Made by a program: the position numbers and the translations under genes. Positions 25,959-34,962 of a stretch of 64,000 nt of DNA are shown here, piece after piece (the first letter of the stretch is position 1; each line of letters starts with the position of its first letter). The notes beneath the pieces were generated by a model. That model saw nothing but the letters and a program-made list of their open reading frames with translations. It was not told the origin of the DNA and made no database searches. The DNA is from Pseudoclavibacter sp. RFBB5. Its GTDB lineage: Bacteria; Actinomycetota; Actinomycetes; Actinomycetales; Microbacteriaceae. The stretch spans positions 186,001 to 250,000 of the forward strand of contig NZ_PSTZ01000005.1 in the NCBI RefSeq assembly GCF_002931555.1. Direction: 5' to 3'.

Positions 25959-26954
25959 TCAGGCCGGGATGCTCGAGGGCTCGCGCAGCGAGTGGATGAA
26001 CGCGAGCTTCTCGATGACCGTGTCCGGCAGGACGAACGGGTAGAGGTCGCGCTGCCCCAGCGAGCGGTTGACGACGTTCATGGCCGTCGCGAACGGCATC
26101 CAGCTGTCGAGGACCACGTCGCGGGCCGACGCGCCGGGTTCCGGCGCGGGCAGCAGCTCGAAGGCCACGGCCGTCTCGAGGGTGTCCTGGATGTGCAGGT
26201 AGTGGGCCCAGGTCTCGGCGAAGTCCTCGTACGGGTGCATGGTCGCGTAGCTGCTCAGGTAGTCGCGCTGCCACCCCTCGGGAGGGCCTTGGTCGTAGTG
26301 CCGGTCGATCTCGGCCTGGTAGTCGGCGCGCTCGTCGCCGAACAGCTCCCGTGCCTCGTCGATGCGGTCGGTCTGCTCGACCAGCTGCCACTCGTAGTAG
26401 TGCCCGCTCTCGTGGCGGAAGTGCCCGAGCATCGTGCGGTACGGCTCGGCGAGGCGCTGCCGCACCTGCTCGCGGTAGCTGTCGTCGCCCTCTGCGAGGT
26501 CGATCGTGATGACGCCGTTGGCGTGGCCGATCGTGACGCTCTCGGACACGCTCGAGAGCAGGTCGAAGACGGGCGTCTGGCCGACGGTCGCGGGCTCCCC
26601 GCTCGCCTTCGGGCGGGTCGCGAAGCCGAGGCGCGTGAGGTCGCGCACGAGGTGGCGCTTCGATTCCTCGGCGATGGGGAAGAGGCGCAGCCCCTTCGCG
26701 TCGGCGTCGCTCGGCCGGGTGCGGGTGAGCTGGCAGCTCTCGCACAGCCCGCCAGGCTGCGCCGTCAGCCACGTGCATCCGGCGAGCTCGGCGTTGCTGC
26801 ATCGCCGCAGGCCCGCGTCCGCCGCCGCGTCGCCGCCCTCGACGAGCACGTCGTCGAGGCCGAGCACGTAGCCCAGCTTCGACGAGCAGCGCTCGCAGGA
26901 CACGGAGTCGAAGAAGACCTCGTTCTCGCACACATCGCAGTGGAACCGTCGCAC
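25959..26954 (-). CDS. Putative zinc-binding metallopeptidase with N-terminal zinc ribbon
   Basis: 331 residues from a GTG after AGAGAGG. The N-terminal zinc-ribbon region has paired cysteines (HCDVCENEVFF, CERCSSKLGY, then CTWL and CESCQL), about residues 5-80. The second part carries HFRHESGHYYEW, an HExxH-like HESGH motif with a downstream Glu in DFAETWAHYLHI, as in the family annotated as putative zinc-binding metallopeptidases. No signal peptide or membrane segment, so probably cytosolic. The role is unknown. It stands alone, tail to tail with the LuxR gene. Confidence 0.8.
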   Translation of the reverse strand: MRRFHCDVCENEVFFDSVSCERCSSKLGYVLGLDDVLVEGGDAAADAGLRRCSNAELAGCTWLTAQPGGLCESCQLTRTRPSDADAKGLRLFPIAEESKRHLVRDLTRLGFATRPKASGEPATVGQTPVFDLLSSVSESVTIGHANGVITIDLAEGDDSYREQVRQRLAEPYRTMLGHFRHESGHYYEWQLVEQTDRIDEARELFGDERADYQAEIDRHYDQGPPEGWQRDYLSSYATMHPYEDFAETWAHYLHIQDTLETAVAFELLPAPEPGASARDVVLDSWMPFATAMNVVNRSLGQRDLYPFVLPDTVIEKLAFIHSLREPSSIPA

Positions 26955-27082
26955 GGGAAGCCTCTCTTGGGCCGCGGCTCGGGGGTGCCGCGACGACCGA
27001 CGGATCACTGTACGCGGCGCCGGGTGGGAGGTCCCGGCGCTTGACAAGCCGCGCCTCGCGCCCCGTCCGGCGGCGAGTGCTA

Positions 27083-27784
27083 TCAGACGGGCAGGCCCTT
27101 CTGGCGCAGGAGCGCGTTGAACCGTTCGGGGTCGGAGGTGCCCTCCTCGTTGTGCTTGCGGATGCGGGCTTCCCGGTCGAGGTGCCTGCGTGCGTCCTGC
27201 AGGAGCGACTCCGCTCGCGGTGCTGGAACGGCGAGGACGCCGTCGAGGTCCCCGAGCACCAGGTCGCCTGGGTTCACGACGAGGCCCGCGATGGACACGG
27301 GCACGTTGATCTGGCCCGGGCCGTCCTTCGTGGGTCCGCGGTGCGTGTGTCCGCGCGCGTAGGCGGGCATGCCGCCGTCCCGCCATTCGGCGACGTCGCG
27401 CAGGGCCCCGTCGATGACGAAGCCGCCGAGTCGCTTGGTGATGGCGCTCGTGCGGATGAGCCCTCCGATGACCGCCTGGCTGAGGTCGCCGCCGCCTTCG
27501 ATCACGATGACGTCGCCCGGGTGGGCATCCATCATGGCCTTGTGCACCATGAGGTTGTCGCCAGGCCGGATCTTCACGGTGACGGCCTGCCCCGAGAGCG
27601 GCGCGTCGCCGTGATAGGCGTGGAGGCCGAGCGCGCCGACGGAGCGCCCGAGGCAGTCGCCGGCGACGGCGACGGGGATCTCACGGAACGCGTCGATCAG
27701 GGATGCGGGGAGGTCGGGTGCACGCTCGCCGATGAAGTAGCCGGTCGGCCAGGCGGGTGCCGCGGTGGGGTCCTGCTCGGTCAT
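27083..27784 (-). CDS. RraA-family aldolase-like protein
   Basis: 233 residues of the RraA/HMG-aldolase family. Members cleave 4-hydroxy-4-methyl-2-oxoglutarate or 4-carboxy-4-hydroxy-2-oxoadipate to pyruvate plus pyruvate or oxaloacetate, or decarboxylate oxaloacetate, with a divalent metal. The signature GGFVIDGALRDVAEW supplies the substrate Arg and metal Asp. Its ATG overlaps the dehydrogenase stop by four bases, so both are one operon, divergent from the Tct/CoA-transferase operon. Together these suggest breakdown of a branched hydroxy-polycarboxylate after oxidation to a 2-oxo acid. Confidence 0.88.
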   Translation of the reverse strand: MTEQDPTAAPAWPTGYFIGERAPDLPASLIDAFREIPVAVAGDCLGRSVGALGLHAYHGDAPLSGQAVTVKIRPGDNLMVHKAMMDAHPGDVIVIEGGGDLSQAVIGGLIRTSAITKRLGGFVIDGALRDVAEWRDGGMPAYARGHTHRGPTKDGPGQINVPVSIAGLVVNPGDLVLGDLDGVLAVPAPRAESLLQDARRHLDREARIRKHNEEGTSDPERFNALLRQKGLPV

Positions 27785-28770
27785 GCGTTGCTCCGTTCGA
27801 TCGAGAGAGTGGTGGGGTTCACGCAGGACCGTGCGTCCGGGGGCGTGCCCTCGAGGCAGCCGAGGATGTTCCGGGCGGCGGCCAGCGCCATGGCTTCCAG
27901 GGCCGCTGGGGTGGAGCCCCCGACGTGGGGTGTGACGACGACGTTCGGGCAGTCCAGCAGCGGGTTGCCGGGCTCCATGGGCTCCGACCAGGTGGTGTCG
28001 AGGCCCGCAGCGAAGAGCTGGCCGCTGCGAAGCGCCTCGACGAGGGCGGGCTCGTCGATGACCTCGCCGCGGGCCGTGTTCAGCACGATCGCATCCGCCG
28101 GCAGCAGGGCGAGCTGTTCGGCCCCGATGAGGCCGCGCGTCCGTTCGCTGAGCGGCACGTGGATGCTCAGCACCTCGGCCTGCGCGAGCAGCTCTTCGAG
28201 GCTGCCGACCATGGTCAGCTCCGGGATGGGGGAGTCCAGTCCGAATCCCGGGTCGAAGGCCAGCACGCGCATCCCCGTCGCCGCCGCAGTGCGCGCGACC
28301 CGCTGACCGATCTGGCCGGCACCGACGAGGGCGAGCGTGGCGCCAGCGAGCTGCCGCCCGTCCTGAGCCCTGCTCCAGCGTCCCTGCCGGATCTCCGCGT
28401 CCATCCAGGACACCCGACGTGCGGCGTTGAACATGAGCGCGATCGTGAGCTCGGCGACCGACTGGGCGTTGGCGCCCGGCGTGGTGAAGACCGGGATGCC
28501 GTGGGCGGTCGCCGCGTCGACGTCGATGTTGCCGACGCCGACGCCGTGCTTCGAGATGACCCGGAGCGTCGGGCAGGCCTCGATGGCTGCGGCCGACAGC
28601 TCGACGGTGCGGGAGATGACCGCGTCGACGGCCTCGCTGGCCATGATCTCCTCGACCTCGGCGCGACCCCCGCCGTCAGGCAGGTAGATGATCCTGCTTC
28701 CGGCCTCCTCCAGGGTTCGAACCCCGGCGTGACCGAGTCGTGGGGCCGTCACGAACACCGTTGCGCTCAT
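27781..28770 (-). CDS. D-2-hydroxyacid dehydrogenase (SerA-like)
   Basis: 329-residue NAD-dependent D-isomer 2-hydroxyacid dehydrogenase. The Rossmann motif GAGQIGQRVA lies mid-protein. The catalytic Arg is in NTARGEVIDEPAL, the Glu in the WSEPMEPGNPLL region and the His in VVVTPHVGG. Phosphoglycerate dehydrogenase-like in length but without an ACT domain. In this operon it probably oxidises (or makes by reduction) the 2-hydroxy/2-oxo acid handled by the RraA protein. Transcribed leftward, 74 bases after the IclR gene. Confidence 0.93.
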   Translation of the reverse strand: MSATVFVTAPRLGHAGVRTLEEAGSRIIYLPDGGGRAEVEEIMASEAVDAVISRTVELSAAAIEACPTLRVISKHGVGVGNIDVDAATAHGIPVFTTPGANAQSVAELTIALMFNAARRVSWMDAEIRQGRWSRAQDGRQLAGATLALVGAGQIGQRVARTAAATGMRVLAFDPGFGLDSPIPELTMVGSLEELLAQAEVLSIHVPLSERTRGLIGAEQLALLPADAIVLNTARGEVIDEPALVEALRSGQLFAAGLDTTWSEPMEPGNPLLDCPNVVVTPHVGGSTPAALEAMALAAARNILGCLEGTPPDARSCVNPTTLSIERSNA

Positions 28771-28844
28771 CGCACCGTCTCCTTCGTCGGTTCAGGGTCC
28801 TGCTTGGATTGCGGGCGCGGGCGGTCTCGAACCGCACCGCGAGG

Positions 28845-29645
28845 TCATTCGAGTGCGGGCGGCAGCCCGGTTCGTGGCACGTCGCGGACGCAGGCGCGGA
28901 GCGCGTCGACGAACTCGGGGATGCGGGCGTCGACGAATCTGGCCGTCGGTCCGCCGAGCACGACGACGACGGGCTGCAGGTGGGGTCGGTCCGGGTTCTC
29001 GGGCACGAGCATCGCCAGGCCGCTGTTGCCGGACTCCCGCTCGCCGTGGCTGAGGCCCCAGCCCTGCTCGCGGATCTCATCCACACGACGGCGCAGCGCG
29101 GCGGTGTCCACGTCGATGCTCTCGTCGGCGTCGAGCTGCGCGAGCACCGCGTCGAGGGCTTCGGGCCGCTCTCCGCTGAGGAGGGTCGTGGATGCGGCGC
29201 CGAGCCAGATGGGCAGCTCGTCGCCGACCTGGACGACGTGGCGGATGGTGTGCCGCCCGGGTGCCTGCGCGATGGCGACGCGCTTGAGGTCGCGGCGGAC
29301 GTAGAGGCTCACGGTCTCACCGGTCTGCTCGGCAAGCTCCCGGAGTCGATCGAGCGTGGCTGCCGGAGCGGACCAGGCCGCCTTCGCGAAGGCTCCCCAG
29401 CGGATCATGCGGGGGCCGACGCTCACGCGGCCATCGGGCAGGAGCTGCAGCATCCGCTCGCCCACGAGGGTGTCGACGAGGCGGAGCACGGTCGTGCGAG
29501 GGAGCTCGCAGCGGCGGACGATGTCGGAGACGGCCAGCGACTGGCCCTCGTTCTCGAAGCAGTCGAGGACATCGAGGGCGCGGCTCACGGCGCGGATGCC
29601 ACCCGGCTCTGACCGCTGGGCGGGGGCGTCGTCGGCGCTTGTCAT
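28845..29645 (-). CDS. IclR-family transcriptional regulator
   Basis: 266 residues: an N-terminal winged helix (SRALDVLDCFENEGQSLAVSDIVRRCELPRTTVLRLVDTL, about 18-60) and a C-terminal IclR effector domain (from about residue 90, QTGETVSLYVRRD). IclR proteins sense organic acids or aromatic acids. Divergent from the tctC operon and head of the leftward dehydrogenase/RraA genes, it likely controls both sides through the TGGACA repeats at 29701-29727. Confidence 0.92.
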   Translation of the reverse strand: MTSADDAPAQRSEPGGIRAVSRALDVLDCFENEGQSLAVSDIVRRCELPRTTVLRLVDTLVGERMLQLLPDGRVSVGPRMIRWGAFAKAAWSAPAATLDRLRELAEQTGETVSLYVRRDLKRVAIAQAPGRHTIRHVVQVGDELPIWLGAASTTLLSGERPEALDAVLAQLDADESIDVDTAALRRRVDEIREQGWGLSHGERESGNSGLAMLVPENPDRPHLQPVVVVLGGPTARFVDARIPEFVDALRACVRDVPRTGLPPALE

Positions 29646-29666
29646 GGGGTCTCCGGCTTCGGATCG

Positions 29667-29727
29667 TTTGCTTGCCCGGTCACACTAGCGTACCATCTGG
29701 TGGACAGAAGTGTCCGCTGTGTGGACA
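29667..29727 (+). promoter_or_regulatory. tctC promoter and putative IclR operator
   Basis: TTTGCT (29667-29672), an 18-base spacer and TACCAT (29691-29696) form a plausible promoter. Just downstream, TGGACA-gaag-TGTCC (29701-29715, perfect dyad in GGACA/TGTCC) is followed by another TGGACA at 29722-29727. An IclR-type protein bound here would cover the transcription start. Confidence 0.6.
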
Positions 29728-29749
29728 AGTCAATCACAAGGGAGTGATC

Positions 29750-30736
29750 GTGACAGCAAGACGGAAGCTCATGGGCGGACTCGGCATCGCCGCGACCGCC
29801 GTGCTCGTCGGGATCGCGGCGTTCGACGCCAGCGACTCGACGACCGGGACCGACCCGAGCACGAAGCTCACGTTCATGGCGCCAGCGGCGCCAGGCGGTG
29901 GATGGGACGGAGTGGCACGGGAGGCACAGCAGGCGCTGCGTGCAGACGGGATCGTCAACAACGTCCAGGTCGTCAACGTGCCCGGCGCCGGAGGCACCAT
30001 CGGACTGTCGCAGTTCGTGGGCCTGGGCGCTGACCCGACCAACCTCATGATGACGGGGACGGTCATGATGGGCGCGATCAACGTCAACGACTCCGCCGTC
30101 GACCTCTCCGACACGACACCGATCGTGCGGCTCGCCGAGGACTACGAGGTCTTCATCGTGCCGGCGGACTCGCCGTACCAGACCCTGGATGACTTCATCG
30201 CCGACTGGAAGACGGACCCGCACGCGCTCGCCGTCGGCGGTGGCGGTGTCGGCGGCACCGACCATCTCCTCGCCGGCCTCGTCGCGGAGGATGTCGGCAT
30301 CGACCCGGCCGAGCTCAACTACGTCTCGTACGCGGGCGGTGGCGAGGTGCTCACCGCGCTGCTCTCGAACACCGTCGCCGTCGGGGTCAGCGGCTACAAC
30401 GAGTTCAGCGACCAGATCGAGGCGGGCAACCTCCGCGCGCTCGCCGTGTCAGCGGAAGAGCCCGTCGACGGCATCGACATCCCCTCCCTCATGGACCAGG
30501 GCGTCGACGTCCACCTCCCCAACTGGCGAGGCATCGTCGCCCCTCCCGGCATCACGGACGCAGAACGCGACCAGCTCGTCGGGATCTTCGAGGACATGGT
30601 CGCCACTCCCGAATGGCAGGACACGCTCGAACGCAACAACTGGGAGCCAGCAGTGCTCACCGGCGACGAATTCGCCGCCTTCATCGAAGAAGACCAGGCG
30701 AGAGTCGACCAGATCATCGAGGAGCTCGGACTATGA
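29750..30736 (+). CDS. tctC: Tripartite tricarboxylate transporter binding protein
   Basis: 328-residue periplasmic-type (extracellular) TctC/Bug-family binding protein. The N-terminal export signal is RRKLMGGLGIAATAVLVGIAAF, without a lipobox Cys. The Bug-family loop APGGGWDGVAREAQQAL and the VNVPGAGGTIGLSQF segment bind carboxylates. GTG start at 29750 after AAGGGAG. It captures a di- or tricarboxylate for TctBA. Stop and next start overlap (ATGA). Confidence 0.93.
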   Translation: MTARRKLMGGLGIAATAVLVGIAAFDASDSTTGTDPSTKLTFMAPAAPGGGWDGVAREAQQALRADGIVNNVQVVNVPGAGGTIGLSQFVGLGADPTNLMMTGTVMMGAINVNDSAVDLSDTTPIVRLAEDYEVFIVPADSPYQTLDDFIADWKTDPHALAVGGGGVGGTDHLLAGLVAEDVGIDPAELNYVSYAGGGEVLTALLSNTVAVGVSGYNEFSDQIEAGNLRALAVSAEEPVDGIDIPSLMDQGVDVHLPNWRGIVAPPGITDAERDQLVGIFEDMVATPEWQDTLERNNWEPAVLTGDEFAAFIEEDQARVDQIIEELGL

Positions 30737-31383
30737 CCGGCGTCATCCCCACCTCAGCGTGGACGCAGCACGACACCACCGCGAGCCCTGGCTGGTGGCG
30801 CCGCCGCACCGGACTCATCGTGCCGGGGATCCTCACCCTCGTGGGGATCGGCCTCGTCATCGGCACCGTCACGATGGCCGTGCCGAGCAACGTCTCGCAG
30901 CCGGGCCCGCAGGTGTTCCCGGCGATCATCTCGGTCGCGATCTTCATCGTGGCGGCCTTCCTGGCCGTCGACGTCATCCGCAACCCGGAACCGACGCGAG
31001 TGGCAGAGCCGGACCTTGCTGAGCTCCGAGGCGAGAAGAGGGTCGTCGACCAAGAGGTCGACGAGCTCTCCGACTTCGACCGCGACGAGCTCGCGGTCGT
31101 GCAGGACAAGGAGCTCGCGGCCGAGCACATCAGGCCGCGCACCAACGTCCGCTCCCTGCTTGGCGCCCTCGGCACGACGATCGTCTTCATCGCCGCGCTC
31201 ACCCCGCTCGGCTGGCTGCTCTCCGGCGCCTTCCTCTTCTGGGGTATCTCCAGGGCCCTCGGCAGCCGCCGACCCGTGTACGACATCTTCCTCGCGCTCG
31301 CGATGTCGTCCATCGTGCAGATCGCGTTCTCGATCGGGCTCGGCCTCAACCTTCCTCCCGGCATCTTCGTAGGAGTCCTCTGA
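30733..31383 (+). CDS. tctB: Tripartite tricarboxylate transporter small membrane subunit
   Basis: 216 residues with four transmembrane helices, two on each side of a charged cytosolic segment (about residues 90-135, rich in Glu, Asp and Arg). Standard TctB topology, though the middle acidic segment is longer than usual. Overlaps tctC by four bases and tctA by one. Confidence 0.88.
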   Translation: MTGVIPTSAWTQHDTTASPGWWRRRTGLIVPGILTLVGIGLVIGTVTMAVPSNVSQPGPQVFPAIISVAIFIVAAFLAVDVIRNPEPTRVAEPDLAELRGEKRVVDQEVDELSDFDRDELAVVQDKELAAEHIRPRTNVRSLLGALGTTIVFIAALTPLGWLLSGAFLFWGISRALGSRRPVYDIFLALAMSSIVQIAFSIGLGLNLPPGIFVGVL

Positions 31384-32900
31384 TGGATACGCTCGCAAAC
31401 CTCGGGGAAGGGTTCCTCACGGTCCTGACCCCCATCAACATGCTCTGGGTGCTCATCGGCGCCGTGCTCGGCACGGCCGTCGGGGTCCTCCCCGGCCTCG
31501 GCTCAGCGATGGCCGTCGCCCTGCTCCTCCCCGTCACGTTCTCGCTCGACCCCATCGGCGCCTTCATCATGTTCGCTGGCGTGCTCTTCGGCGGGCTCTT
31601 CGGCGATTCGATCGCCGGCATCCTCATGAACACGCCGGGCAACAGCACGGCGATCGCCGGATCGATCGAAGGCCATGCCATGGCCAAGAGCGGACGAGCG
31701 GCTCAGGCCCTCGCCACCTCGGCCATCGGCGCCTTCATCGGCGGCATCCTCGCGTCGATCCTCGTCGTCTTCTTCGCGCCCCGTCTCGCTGAACTCGCGA
31801 CCCTGTTCGGCCCCGCCGAGTACCTGGCGCTCGCCATCTTCGCGTTCATCGCGATCTCTGCGGTCGTGACGCAGTCCATCATCCGCGGTCTCGCCGCGCT
31901 CGTCCTCGGCCTGGCCATCTCCGTCGTCGGCATCGACTCGATCTCGGGCACATCGCGCTTCACGGCCGGCATCCCCGAGCTCTTCGACGGCATCGACATC
32001 GTCGTCATCACTGTCGGTCTGCTCGCGCTCGGCGAGGTCTTCGCCGTCGCAGGGCGCCGCGGCTACTCCGACGACACCGGTCTCATCCAGTCGAAGGGGC
32101 GCCTCTGGCTCTCGCTCAGCGAGCTCCGCCAGGCGATGCCGGCCTGGCTGCGGGGGACCGCGATCGGCGTTCCCTTCGGCATCATCCCCGTCGGCGGCGC
32201 CGAGGTGCCGACGTTCCTCTCCTACGGCGCCGAGCGTCGACTCGACAAGCGCCGCAAGAAGCCGATGTTCGGCTTCGGCGCCATCCAGGGTGTCGCCGGC
32301 CCGGAAGCTGCGGGAAACGCCACCGCGGGAACCGCCATGGGTGCTCTGCTCGCGCTCGGCCTGCCCACCTCGGCCACCGCTGCGATCCTCCTCGCCGCGT
32401 TCCGGCAGTACGGTCTGCAGCCAGGGCCGCTCCTGTTCGAGCGCTCCAGCGAACTCGTCTGGGCGCTGCTCGCGAGCTTCTTCATCGGCATGGTCGTGCT
32501 CCTCATCCTCAACCTCCCGTTCGCGCCGCTCTGGGCGAAGCTGCTGAAGATCCCGCGCCACTACCTCTACGCGAGCATCACGCTCTTCGCGATGCTCGGC
32601 GTCTACGCCACGAGCGGCAAGATCCTCGACCTCGTGCTCGTCGTGGTGATCGGGCTCATCGGATTCACGATGCGGCGCTACGGGCTGCCCGTCGCCCCGA
32701 TGCTCATCGCGATCATCCTCGGGCCGCTCGCCGAGACCGAGTTCCGCCGGGCGATGGCCGTCAGCGAGGGCGACCCCGGCGTGCTCATCGACAGCCCCAT
32801 CACCATCACCCTCTACTCCGTCCTCGCACTCACCGTGGCGTTCGTCATCGTGCGGGTCATCCGCACGAAGCTCGCTGCGAGAAAGGAAGTCACGGTATGA
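31383..32900 (+). CDS. tctA: Tripartite tricarboxylate transporter large membrane subunit
   Basis: 505-residue TctA permease with about twelve helices. Characteristic glycine-rich loops are present: GVLPGLGSAMAVALLLPVTF near the N-terminus, GILMNTPGNSTAIAGSIEG, and in the second half GPEAAGNATAGTAMGALLALGLP. Forms the cation-coupled uptake channel with TctB, fed by TctC. It ends overlapping the CoA-transferase start by four bases, tying uptake directly to CoA activation. Confidence 0.95.
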   Translation: MDTLANLGEGFLTVLTPINMLWVLIGAVLGTAVGVLPGLGSAMAVALLLPVTFSLDPIGAFIMFAGVLFGGLFGDSIAGILMNTPGNSTAIAGSIEGHAMAKSGRAAQALATSAIGAFIGGILASILVVFFAPRLAELATLFGPAEYLALAIFAFIAISAVVTQSIIRGLAALVLGLAISVVGIDSISGTSRFTAGIPELFDGIDIVVITVGLLALGEVFAVAGRRGYSDDTGLIQSKGRLWLSLSELRQAMPAWLRGTAIGVPFGIIPVGGAEVPTFLSYGAERRLDKRRKKPMFGFGAIQGVAGPEAAGNATAGTAMGALLALGLPTSATAAILLAAFRQYGLQPGPLLFERSSELVWALLASFFIGMVVLLILNLPFAPLWAKLLKIPRHYLYASITLFAMLGVYATSGKILDLVLVVVIGLIGFTMRRYGLPVAPMLIAIILGPLAETEFRRAMAVSEGDPGVLIDSPITITLYSVLALTVAFVIVRVIRTKLAARKEVTV

Positions 32901-34111
32901 CCGAGACCCCATCAGGCCCACTCGCGGGAGTCCGCGTGCTCGACATGACCAACGTGCTGGCGGGGCCGTACGCCTGCTACCAGCTCGCCCTCATGGGGGC
33001 GGAGGTCATCAAGGTCGAAGTGCCGGACGGCGGAGACCTCGCCCGCAGGCTCGGGGCCGACTCCGAGCTCAACGGCAGCCTGATGGGGGTCTCCTTCCTG
33101 GCGCAGAACGCCCAGAAGCGCTCGATCACGCTCGATCTGAAGTCGGACGGCGGCCGGGAGGTCATGCAGCGCCTGGTCGCCGAGGCCGACGTGCTCTGCG
33201 AGAACTTCCGGCCAGGCGTGCTCGAGCGGCTCGGCTTCGGCTGGGAGGCGCTGCGCGCCATCAACAGCAGGCTCGTGTACTGCGCCATCTCGGGCTTCGG
33301 CCAGACGGGGCCGCTGCGCTCGAAGCCGGCCTACGACCAGATCATCCAAGGTGGGTCCGGGATGATGAGCGTCACCGGCACCCCGGAGACCTCCCCCCTC
33401 CGGGCCGGCTACCCGATCGCCGACACGCTCGGCGGGCTCGCGGCCGCGTTCGCGATCTCCTCCGCGCTCCACGGACGCGAGCGCACCGGTGCGGGCTCGT
33501 GCATCGACGTGTCGATGCTCGAGACCGCCGTCACCGCGATGGGCTGGGTCGTGTCGAACCACCTGGTCGCCGACCAGGTGCCGCGCGCCCTCGGCAACGA
33601 CAACGGCACGGCGGCGCCGTCCGGGACCTTCCAGACAGCGACCGGGGCGCTCAACATCGCGGCCAACAAGCAGGAGCAGTTCGTCGCGCTCACCGAGGCG
33701 ATCGGCCGCCCGGAGCTGGCCGACGACCCGCGCTTCCACGACCGGGAGGACCGCAAGCGCTTCCGGGCGGAGCTCACGCGTGAGATCGAGCAGGCGCTGA
33801 GCGCGCACGACACGGCGCACTGGGAGGACCTGCTCTCGGCGCGGGGCGTGCCGGCGGCCGCCGTCCTCACGGTTCCGGAGATGCTCGCCAGCCCGCAGAT
33901 CGTCGACCGGGAGCTCGTGCACGATCTGCCCTTCCCCGGGCGCGACGGCGAGACCCTGCGGGTGCTCGGCAACGGCATCCGCCTCGATGACCGACCGAGC
34001 GCCCCCACCGTTCCCCCGCCGGGGCTCGGCCAGCACACCGACGAGATCCTGCACGAGCTCGGCTACGACGAGGCGGAGATCCGAGCACTTCACGAGGAGC
34101 GAGCCGTATGA
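32897..34111 (+). CDS. CaiB/BaiF family (class III) CoA-transferase
   Basis: 404 residues of the formyl-CoA transferase family. Near the N-terminus GVRVLDMTNVLAGPYACYQLALMGAEVIKVE is the typical opening; AYDQIIQGGSGMMSVTG and the catalytic Asp176 in YPIADTLGGLAAAF follow. It moves CoA from an acyl-CoA donor such as succinyl-CoA to a carboxylic acid. Overlapping genes on both sides make it part of the transport/cleavage operon, so the imported acid is its likely acceptor. Confidence 0.93.
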   Translation: MTETPSGPLAGVRVLDMTNVLAGPYACYQLALMGAEVIKVEVPDGGDLARRLGADSELNGSLMGVSFLAQNAQKRSITLDLKSDGGREVMQRLVAEADVLCENFRPGVLERLGFGWEALRAINSRLVYCAISGFGQTGPLRSKPAYDQIIQGGSGMMSVTGTPETSPLRAGYPIADTLGGLAAAFAISSALHGRERTGAGSCIDVSMLETAVTAMGWVVSNHLVADQVPRALGNDNGTAAPSGTFQTATGALNIAANKQEQFVALTEAIGRPELADDPRFHDREDRKRFRAELTREIEQALSAHDTAHWEDLLSARGVPAAAVLTVPEMLASPQIVDRELVHDLPFPGRDGETLRVLGNGIRLDDRPSAPTVPPPGLGQHTDEILHELGYDEAEIRALHEERAV

Positions 34112-34962
34112 GCAGCACGACCGACCGCCAGCCCACCGTCGACGACGCGACCGCGTGGTGGAGCACCAGCGTCACCCGCATCGCCCCGGGGGAGATCGAG
34201 CTCCGCGGCTACCCGATCGAGGACGTCATCGGCAACGTCGGATTCGTGAGCACGATCTGGCTCCTCACGACCGGGGCGCTCCCGACGCGGGCCGTGTCCG
34301 AGCTCCTCGAGGCGACGCTCGTCGCGAGCGTCGACCACGGTCCCCAGGCGCCGTCGATTGCCAGCGCGCGCATGGCGGCCACCTGCGGCGTCGGCCTCAA
34401 CTCGGCCGTCGCCAACGGGGTGAACGTGCTCGGCGACACGCACGGCGGAGCCGGCCAGCAGTGCGTCCAGCTGCTCAACGACCTCGTCACCCGGCACGAG
34501 TCCGAGGGCGTCGCGCTGGAGCAGCTCGCCCGCGAGGCGATCGCCGACCACAAGAGCCGGGGAATGTTCGTCCCGGGCTTCGGGCACCGGTTCCACCCCC
34601 GCGACCCGCGCCGCGACCCGCTGCTGCGGCTCGTCGAAGAGTCCGTCGCCAGGGGGGACATCTCGGGCCGCTACCTCGCCGCCGGTCTGGCGCTCGAGCG
34701 CGCACTCGAGCGGGGGGAGCGGCGCATCCCGATGAACATCGACGGCATCTCCGCCATCGTGTACGCCGAGCTCGGCGTGCAGCCGGAGCTCGCGAGGGGC
34801 CTCTTCGTGCTCTCGCGCTCCGTGGGGATCCTCGCCCACGCGTGGGAGGAGAAGCAGGCGGGGCAGCGCATCAAGGGCCCGCTGCCGCCGCCCTTGCTCG
34901 CCGACTACACGGGTGAGGCGACGCGCGACGTGCCCGGCGCCCGCCGGCCGGCTACTCCCTGA
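34108..34962 (+). CDS. Citryl-CoA lyase-like protein (citrate synthase family)
   Basis: 284 residues, matching only the citrate-synthase core as in citryl-CoA lyases. Catalytic residues align with citrate synthase: His112 (LGDTHGGAGQ), His160 (GFGHRFHPRDPR) and Asp212 (MNIDGISA). It would split a 3-hydroxy-3-carboxyacyl-CoA (citryl-CoA or a homologue) into acetyl-CoA or propionyl-CoA plus a 2-oxoacid. It acts after the CoA-transferase encoded just upstream. Its last 11 bases overlap the 3' end of the convergent permease gene. Confidence 0.88.
   Translation: MSSTTDRQPTVDDATAWWSTSVTRIAPGEIELRGYPIEDVIGNVGFVSTIWLLTTGALPTRAVSELLEATLVASVDHGPQAPSIASARMAATCGVGLNSAVANGVNVLGDTHGGAGQQCVQLLNDLVTRHESEGVALEQLAREAIADHKSRGMFVPGFGHRFHPRDPRRDPLLRLVEESVARGDISGRYLAAGLALERALERGERRIPMNIDGISAIVYAELGVQPELARGLFVLSRSVGILAHAWEEKQAGQRIKGPLPPPLLADYTGEATRDVPGARRPATP

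Noticed and set aside
28700-28735. GGTTCGAACCCCGG, resembling a tRNA T-arm
   Set aside because: It lies inside the hydroxyacid dehydrogenase coding sequence; no acceptor, D or anticodon arms fit around it on either strand.
31503-34093. Two long minus-strand frames opposite tctA and the CoA-transferase gene
   Set aside because: Charged low-complexity translation (Asp/Glu/Arg runs) typical of antisense shadows.
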